DNA of 41,545 nucleotides, from the NCBI GenBank assembly GCA_964477085.1, contig CAYZDF010000022.1, forward strand, positions 1-41,545, given 5' to 3'. Positions 18,035-27,112 of this stretch are shown one piece after another. The notes beneath the pieces are model-generated. The model made no database searches, had not been told where the DNA came from, and saw only the letters and a list, made by a program, of their open reading frames with translations. The position numbers and the translations under genes are program-made. Source of the stretch: Dichloromethanomonas sp964477085. GTDB taxonomy: Bacteria > Bacillota > Desulfitobacteriia > Desulfitobacteriales > Syntrophobotulaceae. How positions within the stretch are numbered: position 1 is the stretch's first letter; every line of letters starts with the position of its first letter.

Positions 18035-19741
18035 TTAGATATTAACAGAGGCTTCCCTTTGAGGTTCTTCAGTAAGTTCTCCTTCCTCGATTTTAAACAC
18101 GCGTGTGCATATATTTAAGGCACTTTTACGATGGGTAATAATCAGGCAGGTACAATTGTTACCAAAGTCGCGAATTGCCTGCAGAACACTCGTTTCTGTT
18201 TCCACATCCAGAGCAGATGTGGCTTCATCAAAAATCATCACCGGTGCTTGGCGTAAGAAGGCCCTGGCGATAGCAATCCTTTGGGCCTGTCCCTCGGAAA
18301 GCCGCTGCCCGCGTTCCCCGATCAGGGTATCCAAACCCTGCGGCAGTTTCTCAATAAAGCTCCACGCGCAAGCCATCCGTGCCGCCTTTTCCATTTCTTC
18401 GTAAGTTGCATCCGTTTTGCCGCTACGCAGATTGGCTGCAATCGTACCGCTGAACAACGTATTTTCCTGAGGTACATACGTGAGCCAATCGCGGGTAGCT
18501 GCCGATACTTCATAGCGACCGCCTTTCTGATCTGTAAAGAACACCCGGCCTGAAGTCGGGCGGAGCAGAGCTAAGAGCAGTCTGATCATGGTTGTTTTTC
18601 CCTCTCCGGAAGTTCCTACCAACGCCACCAGCTGGCCGGGAAGTATCTCGGTGGTGATGTCGGATAAGACCGGTCTGTCAGGCGCATAATTAAAGTCTAC
18701 TTTTTCAAAGACAATTCCTACGTTCTGGAGCTTAGGAACACGCTCAGACGGTTTCTCCTTTTCAATGATTTCCAGTTCCATCAAACGTTCGAATGAAGCA
18801 ATCATGGAGATAAGCTGCGGAAACGTCTTCGCCAACCCGACAAAAGGCCCCTGAACCTGCTGGACCAGCTGTAAAAAAGCAGTCATTGTTCCAAAACTGA
18901 TCGCTTGCTGGGACAATCTGTAAGCCCCCCAGCCAAAGGCCAATAAATACCCGGCCCAATAGCCGGCAGATATCATATTATTGGCAACCAGGGACTTTTT
19001 ATTTTTTTCAATCACCCATCTCATCCGGTTGGCATGCAGGCCTTGCAGTGTATCATAATTGTGTTTTTCCAAACGAAAACATTTAATGATAATAAAATTC
19101 TGCAGGGCTTCTTGAAGATGGGAACGATACAAACTTTCCGACTCCTGAACCTTGAGCTGCAGGGCTTTCAGCTTACGTCCCCAAAACCGGCTGAAAATCA
19201 CCGTAACCGGGCCTAAGACAAAGGCAAAAACCGCCAGGTACGGTTCAAAATAAAGCAAGGCCGCAACTGAGGCCGTCAGCTGAACGACCAGCGCAACAAT
19301 TCCGGGGATCACATGCACAACGGTATTGGTGATACTATTCACATCACTGGTCAGACGGGTCAGCAGGTCTCCGCTGTGGTAGGACGTCAGCGACAGCCAT
19401 TCGGTATCCAGCAATCTGCCAAAAATACGCTGGCGCATGGAATTGGAAAATGACTCGGTAATCCTTACTGAAAGTAAAGACCCACCGACTTGCAGTAAAA
19501 GGTTCACAACAATGAGCAAGGCAAAAACAGCCCCTGCAACAGCAGCCAAACCCAGCTCTTTGGCCACGGCATGGTCTATCATGCTTTTCGATACCAGCGC
19601 GGTAGACACACCCATGAGTGACCCAAGAATTTGAATCACCAAAACGCCGGACAACCCGGGCAAATAGTGCAAGACATCCGGCTTAATCCACCGCAGCATT
19701 ATTCCGATTTTCGGTATGTTTTCTTTGAATTTGCTATCCAT
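18035..19741 (-). CDS. ABC exporter of the lasso-like locus (D protein), fused TM and ATPase domains
   Basis: A 568-residue half-transporter with an N-terminal type IV ABC exporter domain (six hydrophobic segments, about 20-310) and a C-terminal ATPase (Walker A GTSGEGKTT, signature LSEGQAQR, Walker B VMIFDEATSALD, switch His in IITHRKS). There is no C39 peptidase domain, so it would export an already cleaved peptide. The signature is LSEGQ rather than LSGGQ, a variant shared with the paralogue at 35150-36847. Its start overlaps the PqqD-like gene by eight bases, and the B2-PqqD-ABC order matches lasso peptide loci, where the transporter gives export and immunity. The substrate is not proven. 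Confidence 0.85.
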   Translation of the reverse strand: MDSKFKENIPKIGIMLRWIKPDVLHYLPGLSGVLVIQILGSLMGVSTALVSKSMIDHAVAKELGLAAVAGAVFALLIVVNLLLQVGGSLLSVRITESFSNSMRQRIFGRLLDTEWLSLTSYHSGDLLTRLTSDVNSITNTVVHVIPGIVALVVQLTASVAALLYFEPYLAVFAFVLGPVTVIFSRFWGRKLKALQLKVQESESLYRSHLQEALQNFIIIKCFRLEKHNYDTLQGLHANRMRWVIEKNKKSLVANNMISAGYWAGYLLAFGWGAYRLSQQAISFGTMTAFLQLVQQVQGPFVGLAKTFPQLISMIASFERLMELEIIEKEKPSERVPKLQNVGIVFEKVDFNYAPDRPVLSDITTEILPGQLVALVGTSGEGKTTMIRLLLALLRPTSGRVFFTDQKGGRYEVSAATRDWLTYVPQENTLFSGTIAANLRSGKTDATYEEMEKAARMACAWSFIEKLPQGLDTLIGERGQRLSEGQAQRIAIARAFLRQAPVMIFDEATSALDVETETSVLQAIRDFGNNCTCLIITHRKSALNICTRVFKIEEGELTEEPQREASVNI

Positions 19742-20039
19742 GGATAACTTCCAATAAGCCTTCCTCTCTCAGCTTATTAGCAAACTCCAGTACATGCTCC
19801 CGGCAGGTTGGCGCATCCACATCATATTCATCCAACAAGCTCTGGATAATGTCTTTCACTGCCTGCGGGTTTTCCATCAGCTCCCAAATGCGGCTGCCTA
19901 CAACATCCAAAGCAAAATATTTTCCCTTATCGAGATTCATCATGACAATTTCTCCGCTGACTTCTGCTGTCGGCAGGTCCTTTGGCCGTGCGACAATTGT
20001 GTCAAGATCTATTTTTTCGGTATGAGAAGACATATTCAT
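19734..20039 (-). CDS. PqqD-like RiPP recognition element protein (lasso B1 type)
   Basis: A 101-residue winged-helix RiPP recognition element. PqqD-like B1 proteins bind the precursor leader and present it to the leader peptidase (B2) and cyclase (C). Family features are the central strand EIVMMNLDKGKYFALDVVGS, the helix RIWELMENP, and the C-terminal helix with FANKLREEGLLEV. It overlaps the B2 gene by four bases (ATGA) and the exporter by eight, so the three are translationally coupled. A second PqqD-like gene lies at 34894-35160. Which of the three local precursors it binds is unknown. Confidence 0.85.
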   Translation of the reverse strand: MNMSSHTEKIDLDTIVARPKDLPTAEVSGEIVMMNLDKGKYFALDVVGSRIWELMENPQAVKDIIQSLLDEYDVDAPTCREHVLEFANKLREEGLLEVIHG

Positions 20040-20563
20040 TCTGTTCCTTTCATATTTAACTGAACCCTGGCAAACTTTGCAACCACCTGAAAGCGGTCCT
20101 TTCCTCCATTACCTGTGATGATCAGCTCGCCGCACCGCAGCCAGGCATGGGCAATCAACGCGTTAGAATCATCTTTATCCAACCCTAAGTACAGGGTATA
20201 AGGGATTCCGAATACTCTCAGAAAAAGCAGCGCTGTTACCGCTTGGACCAGACATTTGCTCTCCCATGGCGTATACCTGCTCATCGTGTCTACCGCCCAG
20301 CCAATCTTTAAGGCTTTCCTGTAGGCTCTTTTGTTCAGAGTTTCCGGTGAATCTGCCATCTTTTTTCCGATAATCACAGTGATGAATTTAAACGGTATCA
20401 CTAAAATAGAAAAACGTACGATTCCCAAAAGAAAGAACGAACCTGTAAGCAATAGTTTTTCTTTAACCGAAAGCTTATTAAATTTAAACCATCTGCGTTT
20501 GAAAGCATTTACTGTCGGCCTTTTCATAAAATTCAAGAATGTACCCTGTCCTTTGCTCAACAA
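20036..20563 (-). CDS. Lasso peptide B2-type transglutaminase-like leader peptidase
   Basis: B2 proteins are cysteine proteases of transglutaminase fold that cut the leader from lasso precursors. The 175-residue product has a basic, hydrophobic N-terminus and the B2 core: Cys104 in ESKCLVQAVTAL, a helix with VFGIPYTLYLGL, and His139 in AHAWLRCG. The third, acidic member of the triad is not obvious; TGNGG follows where an Asp is often found. The longest frame starts at a TTG at 20563; a TTG or ATG near 20536-20527 is also possible, so the start is uncertain. It is the first gene of the B2-PqqD-ABC operon. Confidence 0.82.
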   Translation of the reverse strand: MLSKGQGTFLNFMKRPTVNAFKRRWFKFNKLSVKEKLLLTGSFFLLGIVRFSILVIPFKFITVIIGKKMADSPETLNKRAYRKALKIGWAVDTMSRYTPWESKCLVQAVTALLFLRVFGIPYTLYLGLDKDDSNALIAHAWLRCGELIITGNGGKDRFQVVAKFARVQLNMKGTE

Positions 20564-20649
20564 GAATCGTTAATTTCTTTTTCAATCGTATGATCTTATA
20601 TCAAAATATACCATATTTTCTAAATTTATTAAATAATATTATTCGACAA

Positions 20650-21235
20650 TCAACTGCTTACTTCAAAGCATTTTGAATTTCCGTGACCTGAGAAGTGCTG
20701 ACTGCCTTGGCCCCACCAATAATGATAATTTTTTCCGGTAACAACATACACTGTTTCCAACTCCAATTTGAGCCCGTTAATAATTGCTATCGCTGTGGCA
20801 TAACGATCTTTTCCCCCGTAGCGGGCGGCACCAGGAAGCTGTTTGAATACCGCTGCTGAAACCACGCCTTCTCCACCGATAACAATCGTGGTATTCACTT
20901 TGTGATTAGTCAATACCTGCAAAGTCGTACTCGGAAGTGTGGACGCTTGCGTAAACAGAATCGGAATTCCCTGGGCGGCGGCATACGATAATACAGCCAG
21001 GGCATCAGGATAATTTTCACCATTCACAATAACAGCCTTACCGCTTGAGCCCAAAGCACCGGCAATCGCAGCAGCCGTAGCATAGCGGTTTTCACCGCCG
21101 TAGCGGGTAACATTGGCCTGACCGTAGGTTGAACTTAAAGATAAGTCAGTAACGCTGTCCACTTTGCCATCCATAGCCGTGCTCAGCGCAGTGTTAGCTT
21201 CGTCAGCGGTCATATTTGCCCTAAGATTGTTATTG
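20650..21235 (-). pseudogene. Degenerate cell-wall-binding-repeat-2 (CWB2) gene remnant
   Basis: The frame encodes most of a CWB2 array (VTRYGGENRYATAAAIAGAL, NGENYPDALAVLSYAAAQ, TTIVIGGEGVVSAAVFKQLP) almost identical in style to the C-terminus of the protein at 30137-32593. The 3' end is broken: after VYVVTGKN about 40 residues expected from the intact copy are absent and the frame shifts, while IIIIGGAKAVSTSQVTEIQNALK reads on in another frame to a TAA near 20657. The 5' end has no signal peptide and is joined directly to a YibE-like gene fragment in another frame. So it looks like a remnant left by deletion or recombination between CWB2 genes. CWB2 domains bind cell-wall polymers. Confidence 0.8.
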
Positions 21236-21608
21236 GTTGGAATCGCGGTATAAACAGCAAGATCATCAAAGTCAAAGTAAGAATCAGACCCATTGCCGAC
21301 AGCAGCCCTTTTTTCCAGCCAATCCCCCAAAGCGCGGCAAAAAATATTAGCACTAATCCATATAGGACCGGAGCCCTAAAATAGTTATAAATCGTAAACT
21401 GCGTATGCTCAGTGCCGGCAGAATCAATATTGATGATAATATCCCTGCCCTCTACGCCCAGAACATTATAATATTTGCTCAAATAGTTCTTGACTGTCCG
21501 GACTTCCCCCTTATGTTCCCCTGTCAGTATTTGCACCTCAAGCTCCTGGGTGCCAATCTTTATTCCTAAGGAATCATCCATCTCCAGCGATTCGCTGAAG
21601 ACTTTCAT
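21210..21608 (-). pseudogene. Truncated YibE/F-family membrane protein
   Basis: The first about 125 residues resemble the N-terminus of YibE/F family membrane proteins: a soluble part (QELEVQILTGEHKGEVRTVKN, GRDIIINIDSAG) followed by hydrophobic helices (VLYGLVLIFFAALWGIG, GLLSAMGLILTLTLMILLFIP). Family members normally have several more helices and run to roughly 350-400 residues. Here the frame ends at 132 residues, where the sequence switches to the CWB2 remnant. The simplest reading is a deletion that removed the 3' part of this gene and the 5' part of a CWB2 gene. Confidence 0.65.
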
Positions 21609-21738
21609 AACCCTGGCCCTTTCGTATTAGATAAATTGCGTACGCTCCGGTCACCGGAATTAAAATCATATAAAAAGACGATACCAAGAATTGTTTGACT
21701 GTAAGCAGCGCAATGATAAGGGCTTTCGAAAGTTTCAT
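21574..21738 (-). CDS. Small membrane protein of unknown function
   Basis: A 54-residue frame starting at ATG 21736-21738 (MKLSKALIIALLTVKQFLVS) behind AGAGGT. It has one or two hydrophobic stretches (LIIALLTVKQFLVSSFYMILIPVTGAYAIYL split by a short polar part) and a polar tail. It overlaps the YibE-like start by 35 bases in another frame. It may have belonged to the same, now broken, transcription unit. I do not recognise a family and it may not be functional. Confidence 0.4.
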   Translation of the reverse strand: MKLSKALIIALLTVKQFLVSSFYMILIPVTGAYAIYLIRKGQGYESLQRIAGDG

Positions 21739-21929
21739 GTTTACCTCTACCAGCAAAATTTTTGGAAGCTGAACTTCGTACTTACATATTACAGGCCAGA
21801 GGTAAATTCTGTATAAAGCAAACGTTAATCAGCGTGAAGTTTTTGTTAAATTTAGGAAAACAAATAAGCAACCAAAAATTAATAATAAAATGGTCATTTT
21901 AATTGCAAACTTCGACATCTTTTTCCCTG

Positions 21930-21966
21930 TCCCAAAGATATAATGATCTCATGTCTATATTTGGGA
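21930..21966. repeat. Imperfect inverted repeat upstream of the CWB2/C11 gene
   Basis: TCCCAAAGATATA (21930-21942) faces TATATTTGGGA (21956-21966), an 11-bp match with one bulged base. No T run follows, so it is not an obvious terminator. It lies about 50 bases before the start codon of the large surface protein gene and could be an operator. Confidence 0.4.
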
Positions 21967-22014
21967 ATAAGCACTTAAAGAACATAATCATAAAACTAGA
22001 GGAGGAAATCTTTG

Positions 22015-22842
22015 ATGTTTCTTAAAAGCAAAAAACTTTTTGTAGGCTTATTTGCGGCGTGTTTTTTAATAAGCCAATTGCTTGTTACCAGCCTGGTTTA
22101 TGCAAATGCAAATAGTACCGAAACAGGAAGAATTGCAGGAGAAGACAGATACCAAACAGCAGCTGCAATTTCCCAAAATGGCTGGAAAACAGCAGATTAT
22201 GCTGTTCTTGCAAGGGGAGATAACTACGCGGATGCCTTATGTGCAGGCACATTGGCAATGCAATATGGTGGCCCCATTTTGCTCACAAACCCAAAATCTC
22301 TTAACGATGTCACCTTAAACGAAATTAAACGGCTGGGAGTAAAACATCTTGTCATCGTAGGCGGTTTCGGAGCAGTCTCTCAAGACATTGAGAACAAGCT
22401 TAAGGCATCGGGTATTACGGATATCCAACGCATTTATGGAAATAACAGGTATGAGACTTCTGTGAAAATTGCTGAAAAAATAGACGCGAATACAGAGGTA
22501 GTCCTGGCTACAGGTGAAGACTATCCGGATGCCTTGTCGGTTTCAGCAATTGCCGCAAAACTGGGAATGCCAATTTTACTTACCCCAAGTAATAGCATAC
22601 CTCCAAGTGTCAGTGGATATATAAAAGAAAAAGCAATCAGCAAAACATATCTGATTGGCGGAACAAGTGTTATTAGCTCTGCTATCCAAGAAAAAGTTCC
22701 AAATCCTCTAAGACTAAGCGGCAACAATCGCTATGATACGAATGTTGCAATCCTGAAAAACTTTGAGAATATTCTCAACTTTGACAACATTTATGTAGCC
22801 ATTGGCGGGGGGCTAAAGGGAATGAATTTGCAGATGCTCTAG
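22015..22842 (+). CDS. Secreted CWB2 cell-wall-binding protein, N-terminal part (frameshifted from the next ORF)
   Basis: The start ATG 22015-22017 follows AGGAGG. A signal peptide (KKLFVGLFAACFLISQLLVTSLVYA) precedes nearly three CWB2 repeats, each with the GRIAGEDRYQTAAAI / GDNYADALCAG / HLVIVGGFGAVS pattern. CWB2 repeats attach S-layer and surface proteins to wall polymers, as in Clostridioides difficile. The frame ends at a TAG at 22840 in the middle of the third repeat, but the sequence continues perfectly in the +1 frame (AKGNEFADALAGAVLAAKKS) from about 22812. The break is in a run of six G's at 22807-22812. It is either a sequencing error or a real phase-variable frameshift; the intact protein would run to 26638. 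Confidence 0.85.
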   Translation: MFLKSKKLFVGLFAACFLISQLLVTSLVYANANSTETGRIAGEDRYQTAAAISQNGWKTADYAVLARGDNYADALCAGTLAMQYGGPILLTNPKSLNDVTLNEIKRLGVKHLVIVGGFGAVSQDIENKLKASGITDIQRIYGNNRYETSVKIAEKIDANTEVVLATGEDYPDALSVSAIAAKLGMPILLTPSNSIPPSVSGYIKEKAISKTYLIGGTSVISSAIQEKVPNPLRLSGNNRYDTNVAILKNFENILNFDNIYVAIGGGLKGMNLQML

Positions 22843-24598
22843 CCGGAGCAGTCTTAGCGGCGAAAAAATCTGCTCCTTTGGTGCTAACTGGTCAAACGCT
22901 GCCCCAAAATACTTCAGAGTATTTAAAAAAGAAAATTACGCTTGCAACCAAAACGATCGGGTTAGGCGGTTCTAGCGTTGTTCCTGCCTCAATACTTTCT
23001 GCGATTATTGAGTATAAGAATGATATCAGTGTAAGTGAAAAATATAATAAGGCTGGAACATATGGACCAGAGACCGGAAGTAGAACAATATCCGGCAGCG
23101 TAACCATCAGTGCGGCAGATGTTATTCTCCGGAATACAGTGATTGAAGGAGACCTGCTCTTAGCACAAAGTATCGGTCAGGGAAATGTAACCTTAAATGG
23201 AGTTACCGTTCACGGTAAAACCATTGTCAACGGCGGGGGACCCAATAGTGTCATAATGTATGACTTTAACGGTCAAACCGTTATTGTCGATATTCCTGAC
23301 GGTGGAAATGTTCGTCTTGTAGCACAGGGCAGTACCAGCATTTCTGATTTGACAATGAATACCGACGGAAAACTTGAAGAATCTAACCTAACAGGCTCAG
23401 GATTTATTAACGTAGCCATCCCTGCCGGTGCTCAGGTTACTTTATCCGGTACTTTTACTGAAGTAAGTGTTGAAGCTGCCGGAGCAAACCTGACCTTAAC
23501 CAGTGGAACTATCACAGCGATGAGTATTGCCGAAAATGCAGCAGGGGCAGGTGTCTCTCTGGCAACAGGCACGACTGTCGACCGCTTCACCGCTAATGCC
23601 GCATGCAATATCGGAGGCCAAGGAAATATTACAAATGCTGCAGTTAACTCTGCTAATGTTACGATTGCTCAAACACCAGCAAATTTAACTCTTGCAAGCG
23701 GTGTTACTGCAATTGTTGGTGGTGAAACACAAATCGGCACTCCGAAATCTGATAATCCAGTCGGTCCTGTCGGCGGAGGCGGTGGTGGCGGAGGCGGTGG
23801 TGGTGGTGGCGCTCCTTTCATTGTGCCGATATCTAATCTGGCTGTAACCGCAGGCGATACTCAGGCAATCTTGACTTGGACAGCACCTTCCGGTGCTACG
23901 GCGGTAGAGCTTCAAGTCAAGGAAACAAGTGCCGGTGATTCCACCTATGCCAAAGCAAACTACGCAACGACGAATGCTCAGATGCTTACTGCCACAAGTA
24001 CTACCGCCACTGGCTTAACTAACGGTACCAGCTATACCTTCAGACTCGTTGTTACCGGTGGTACTAATGCCGGGAACTCTAATACTGCAACCGCTACACC
24101 GTTCACACCTGTACCAATTGCTAATTTAGCTGCTAGTGCCGGTAACACTCAGGTAGTCTTAACCTGGACTGCATCTGTTGGCGCTACGGCAGTTGAGCTT
24201 CAAGTCAAGGAAACAAGCGCCGATGATTCCACCTATATCAAGGCAACCTACGCCACGACGGATGCTCAAATGCTTTCAGCAACCGGCACAACTGCCACAG
24301 GCTTAACGAACGGTACCGGCTACACCTTCAGACTTGTCGTTACCGGCGGAGCTAATGCCGGGAATTCCAACACTGCCTCGGCTACTCCTGTGGCAATGAT
24401 TAGCGACCTGGCTGCAAGCACAGGCGACACTCAGGTAGACTTAACTTGGACAGCACCTGCCGGTGCCACGGCTGTCGAGCTTCAAGTCAAGGAAACAAGT
24501 GCCGATGATTCCACCTATGCCAAAGCAAACTACGCAACGACGGATGCTCAGATGCTTACTGCCACAAGTACTACCGCCACTGGCTTAACTAACGGTAC
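22812..24598 (+). CDS. CWB2/beta-rich/FN3-like middle part of the same surface protein, ends at assembly gap
   Basis: This continues the frameshifted protein. It completes the third CWB2 repeat (22812-23020), then has a beta-helix-like stretch of short hydrophobic repeats (about 23060-23760, e.g. ADVILRNTVIEGDLLLAQ, NVTLNGVTVHGKTIVNGG). A glycine run (23770-23815) acts as a linker, and tandem fibronectin-III-like repeats follow, starting at 23826, 24114 and 24396 (period about 285 bp). Each has the pattern L-T-W-T-A-P, AVELQVKETSADDSTY, TATGLTNGTSYTFRLVVTGG. The repeats are so similar at DNA level that the assembly broke here; 100 N's begin at 24599 and their number is a placeholder. The codon frame across the gap cannot be trusted. 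Confidence 0.82.
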
Positions 24599-25240
24599 NN
24601 NNNNNNNNNNNNNNNNNNNNNNNNNNNNNNNNNNNNNNNNNNNNNNNNNNNNNNNNNNNNNNNNNNNNNNNNNNNNNNNNNNNNNNNNNNNNNNNNNNAC
24701 ACTCAGGTAGACTTAACTTGGACAGCACCTGCCGGTGCCACGGCTGTCGAGCTCCAAGTCAAGGAAACTAGCGCCGATGACTCCACTTATGTCAAGGCAA
24801 CCTACGCTACCACAGATGCTGATATGCTTACTGCAACAGGCACGACTGCAACCGGTTTAACCAATGGCACCAGTTATACCTTCAGACTGGCCGTTACCGG
24901 CGGATTTAATGCCGGAAATTCTAATACTGCAACGGCTACACCGCAAGCACCCGTACCGATTGCTGATCTTGCTGCTAGTGTCGGAAACACCCAAGTAGTC
25001 TTGGCCTGGACTGCACCTATTGGCGCTACAGCAGTTGAACTCCAAGTCAAAGAAACAGGTGCTGATGACTCCACCTATGCCAAAGCAACCTACGCAACAA
25101 CGGATGCTCAGATGGTTACTGCTACAGGTACTACTGCCACAGGCTTAACTAACGGCACCGGCTATACCTTCAGACTCGTTGTTACCGGCGGATCTAATGC
25201 CGGAAATTCTAATACTGTTTCGGCTACCCCCGCCGCAAGC
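23826..25240 (+). repeat. Tandem FN3-like repeat array with a 100-N gap at 24599-24698
   Basis: At least five copies of a repeat of about 95 codons start at 23826, 24114, 24396, within the gap, and 24956. Long stretches are nearly identical between copies. The gap falls inside such a repeat and changes the reading frame, so the true copy number is unknown and may be higher. Arrays of this kind can expand or contract by recombination. Confidence 0.9.
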
Positions 25241-26638
25241 ATGACGATTATGTTTTATGGCGACGGTGACAACAATTTGGAACCTTATTTGATGCAGGAT
25301 ATCGCTGAAATGAAGCTTGGGGTGACTAATGATGTCAATCTCATAGCTCTTGTAGACCGTGTTGCAACCGCAGATGACTGGGATTCAGATGATGTCTCAG
25401 TTTTGGGAGAAAATTTCACCGATACCCGTTTGTATAAAATTACAAAAAACAGTGCGACAAGAATCGGTGGCAGCACTCAATTACCCGGCATAACGACCAG
25501 TTCAAATTATGAAGCCAACATGGGCGATGCAATCACGCTTAAAAACTACATTGACTTTTGCAAGGCCAATTATCCGGCAGATAAATACATGCTGATCATG
25601 TGGAACCATGGAGGCGGCACAAGAGCATTTTCTAGTAATAACACGGAGGTTACGAAAAATATTTGTGAGGATATTACCAGTGGCAATGATATCCTATATA
25701 CAGGAGAAATTACCGATGTGCTCGGAGTGGCTCAGTCCGTCGATATTATAGGATTTGACGCTTGTCTTATGGGCTCAATAGAAGTGGCTTACCAATTTAG
25801 ACCATCTAACGGAGACTTCCACGCAGATACCATGATTGCCTCCCCACCGTTGGAATCTGCCGGGGGATGGAAATACGATAAATTTCTTAAACGCTTGGAT
25901 TCAAGCCTTGCAGGAAGTGATAACGGGGAATCTGATATAACCCTTGGCGGTAACGAGTTATATTTTAACCCGTATACAATCACAAATACGCAACTTGGAG
26001 CAATCGTAGTAGAGGAGCGAAGAGATGCAAATCCTCTTGAATCACTTTCATGCTACGATTTATCTAAGGTAGAAACAGTCAAACAAGCTCTGGATACTCT
26101 GGTTTCTTCAAATGCACTTTCTATGTCAAAAGCAGATTTTCTATCCAAGATGGAAAATGCTCGATGTACTACTACTGCATATTTTAATGTTAATGAAGAA
26201 AATAGTTGGCTTGCTACCCCATTTTTTGATCTTTATGATTTGGCCACTAAAATGGGAACAGAAGGAATAGATACAACTGCTGTAAAAACTGCTGTGGATG
26301 ATTTTATAGTCTATTCCTATTCGGGGAATAATTATTGCTCTATTGAACTTGGCTTCACTTGTCAAGAAGGTAAAAACGGTGTAAGCATTTTCTTCCCAGA
26401 TGGTGATAGAACTTATACATTACAAGCCCCTGGGAATTTACCTCACTGGGCATATCAATGGTGGTACAATAGTATAGATACTACTGCTTTAGGTGCTAAC
26501 TTTCTATACGGAAAACTTCAATGGTGCAGTGACGGGGCAACTCCTTCCAATACAACAGTCAGTAACTGGTTTGAAATGCTTGATTATTTCTTTGATGTCC
26601 AGGATGTTACTGGTGGTATGAACGGCTATGAAATCTAA
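24699..26638 (+). CDS. FN3-like repeats plus clostripain-family (C11) cysteine peptidase domain, C-terminal part of the surface protein
   Basis: After the gap the frame TQVDLTWTAPAGATAVELQ continues into two more FN3-like repeats (to about 25240). A clostripain-type peptidase C11 domain follows, beginning MTIMFYGDGDNNLEPYLMQDI. The likely catalytic pair is visible: His in LIMWNHGGG (codon 25607-25609) and Cys in IGFDACLMGS (codon 25763-25765). C11 enzymes are secreted peptidases, commonly Arg- or Lys-specific. With the two upstream parts this gives one modular secreted protein: signal peptide, CWB2 wall anchor, beta-helix-like region, FN3-like stalk, peptidase. It ends just before a bidirectional terminator. 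No riboswitch is seen in front of it. Confidence 0.88.
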
Positions 26639-26653
26639 TTCAATAAAACGCTA

Positions 26654-26704
26654 GAAAAAAGGGGACGCCACGAAACTAAAGTTTCGTTACGTCCCCTTTT
26701 CTAT
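26654..26704. terminator. Bidirectional terminator between the C11 gene and the 57-residue precursor gene
   Basis: GGGGACG...ACGAAAC pairs with GTTTCGT...CGTCCCC around a four-base loop, with T-rich flanks on both strands. It ends the plus-strand surface protein gene and the minus-strand precursor transcript (26920 to 26747). Confidence 0.9.
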
Positions 26705-26746
26705 TCTCGTATCGGTTTGGGGTATGGTTCAAGCTACGTGCTTATC

Positions 26747-26920
26747 TTAGCTCCCGCCTGTTAAAGTCCCTACAATAATTTGCGTAATAGGGCCATGGTT
26801 TGCCGCTATTCCTTCATAATAGGCATCTTTGCCGCATTGGAACCATTGATTTTCCGTCATTTCCAGGTTCAGATCCGTTACTACCGGTTTGTTCCAGGCT
26901 TTCTTTGTCTGATTTTCCAT
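26747..26920 (-). CDS. Putative paeninodin-type lasso/RiPP precursor peptide (57 residues) under a c-di-GMP riboswitch
   Basis: Start ATG 26918-26920 lies behind GAGGAGATG. The leader has W9-x2-P12-x-V14 and Thr22 at +13 from the aromatic residue (AWNKPVVTDLNLEMTEN), the spacing of the paeninodin-type leader recognised by PqqD-like proteins. After the leader the core holds QWFQCGKDAYYEG, a single Cys (29) and acidic residues (Asp32, Glu36). The peptide ends TLTGGS with a C-terminal Ser, the residue phosphorylated in paeninodin by a HPr-kinase-like enzyme. Such a kinase gene and a cyclase gene lie just upstream on the same strand. The exact core start is not certain. A c-di-GMP-I aptamer and a promoter of its own precede it, and a terminator follows 43 bases after the stop, so it is monocistronic. 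Confidence 0.72.
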   Translation of the reverse strand: MENQTKKAWNKPVVTDLNLEMTENQWFQCGKDAYYEGIAANHGPITQIIVGTLTGGS

Positions 26921-26969
26921 AAAATCATCTCCTCAACCTGCCCCCCGATAACAACAAACAAAAAAACTC

Positions 26970-27056
26970 CCTCTTCGGTAGCTGGCTGCCATTTTACAGG
27001 CCCTGTAGCTTTGCGTCCTTGCCTTTCGACAAGTTTGCCGTTATCGGTGAAAGCTA
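26970..27056 (-). promoter_or_regulatory. Cyclic-di-GMP-I (GEMM) riboswitch before the 57-residue precursor
   Basis: On the minus strand GGCAAAC (27033-27039), a P2 hairpin CTTGTC-GAAA-GGCAAG with GAAA tetraloop, then GGACGCAAAG (27009-27018), a P3 region and the closing GCTACC. These are the hallmarks of the GEMM aptamer. A short hairpin with a run of seven T's (about 26961-26978) follows. The 5' flank CCGATAAC can pair with GTTATCGG about 85 bases downstream near the start codon, a possible alternative fold. The aptamer lies between the promoter at 27073-27101 and the precursor start. Confidence 0.92.
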
Positions 27057-27072
27057 TTTCCTCTTTAACAAT

Positions 27073-27101
27073 AAAATAATACCAAATAATAGAAATGTCA
27101 A
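27073..27101 (-). promoter_or_regulatory. Promoter of the riboswitch-precursor transcript
   Basis: Minus-strand TTGACA (27096-27101), 17-base spacer, TATTTT (27073-27078). It lies just 12 bases beyond the stop of the cyclase gene, so the precursor has its own start of transcription. Confidence 0.7.
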
Positions 27102-27112
27102 GTAATTAATTC

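Noticed and set aside
23826..25240. The FN3-like DNA repeats as a CRISPR or mobile element
   Set aside because: The repeat unit is about 285 bp, in frame and protein-coding; no transposase or terminal repeats are present.
27040..27056. GGTGAAAGCTAT shared on the plus strand with the P3 arm of the 33220 aptamer
   Set aside because: Here it lies on the strand opposite to the local aptamer, so the 12-base match is probably chance.
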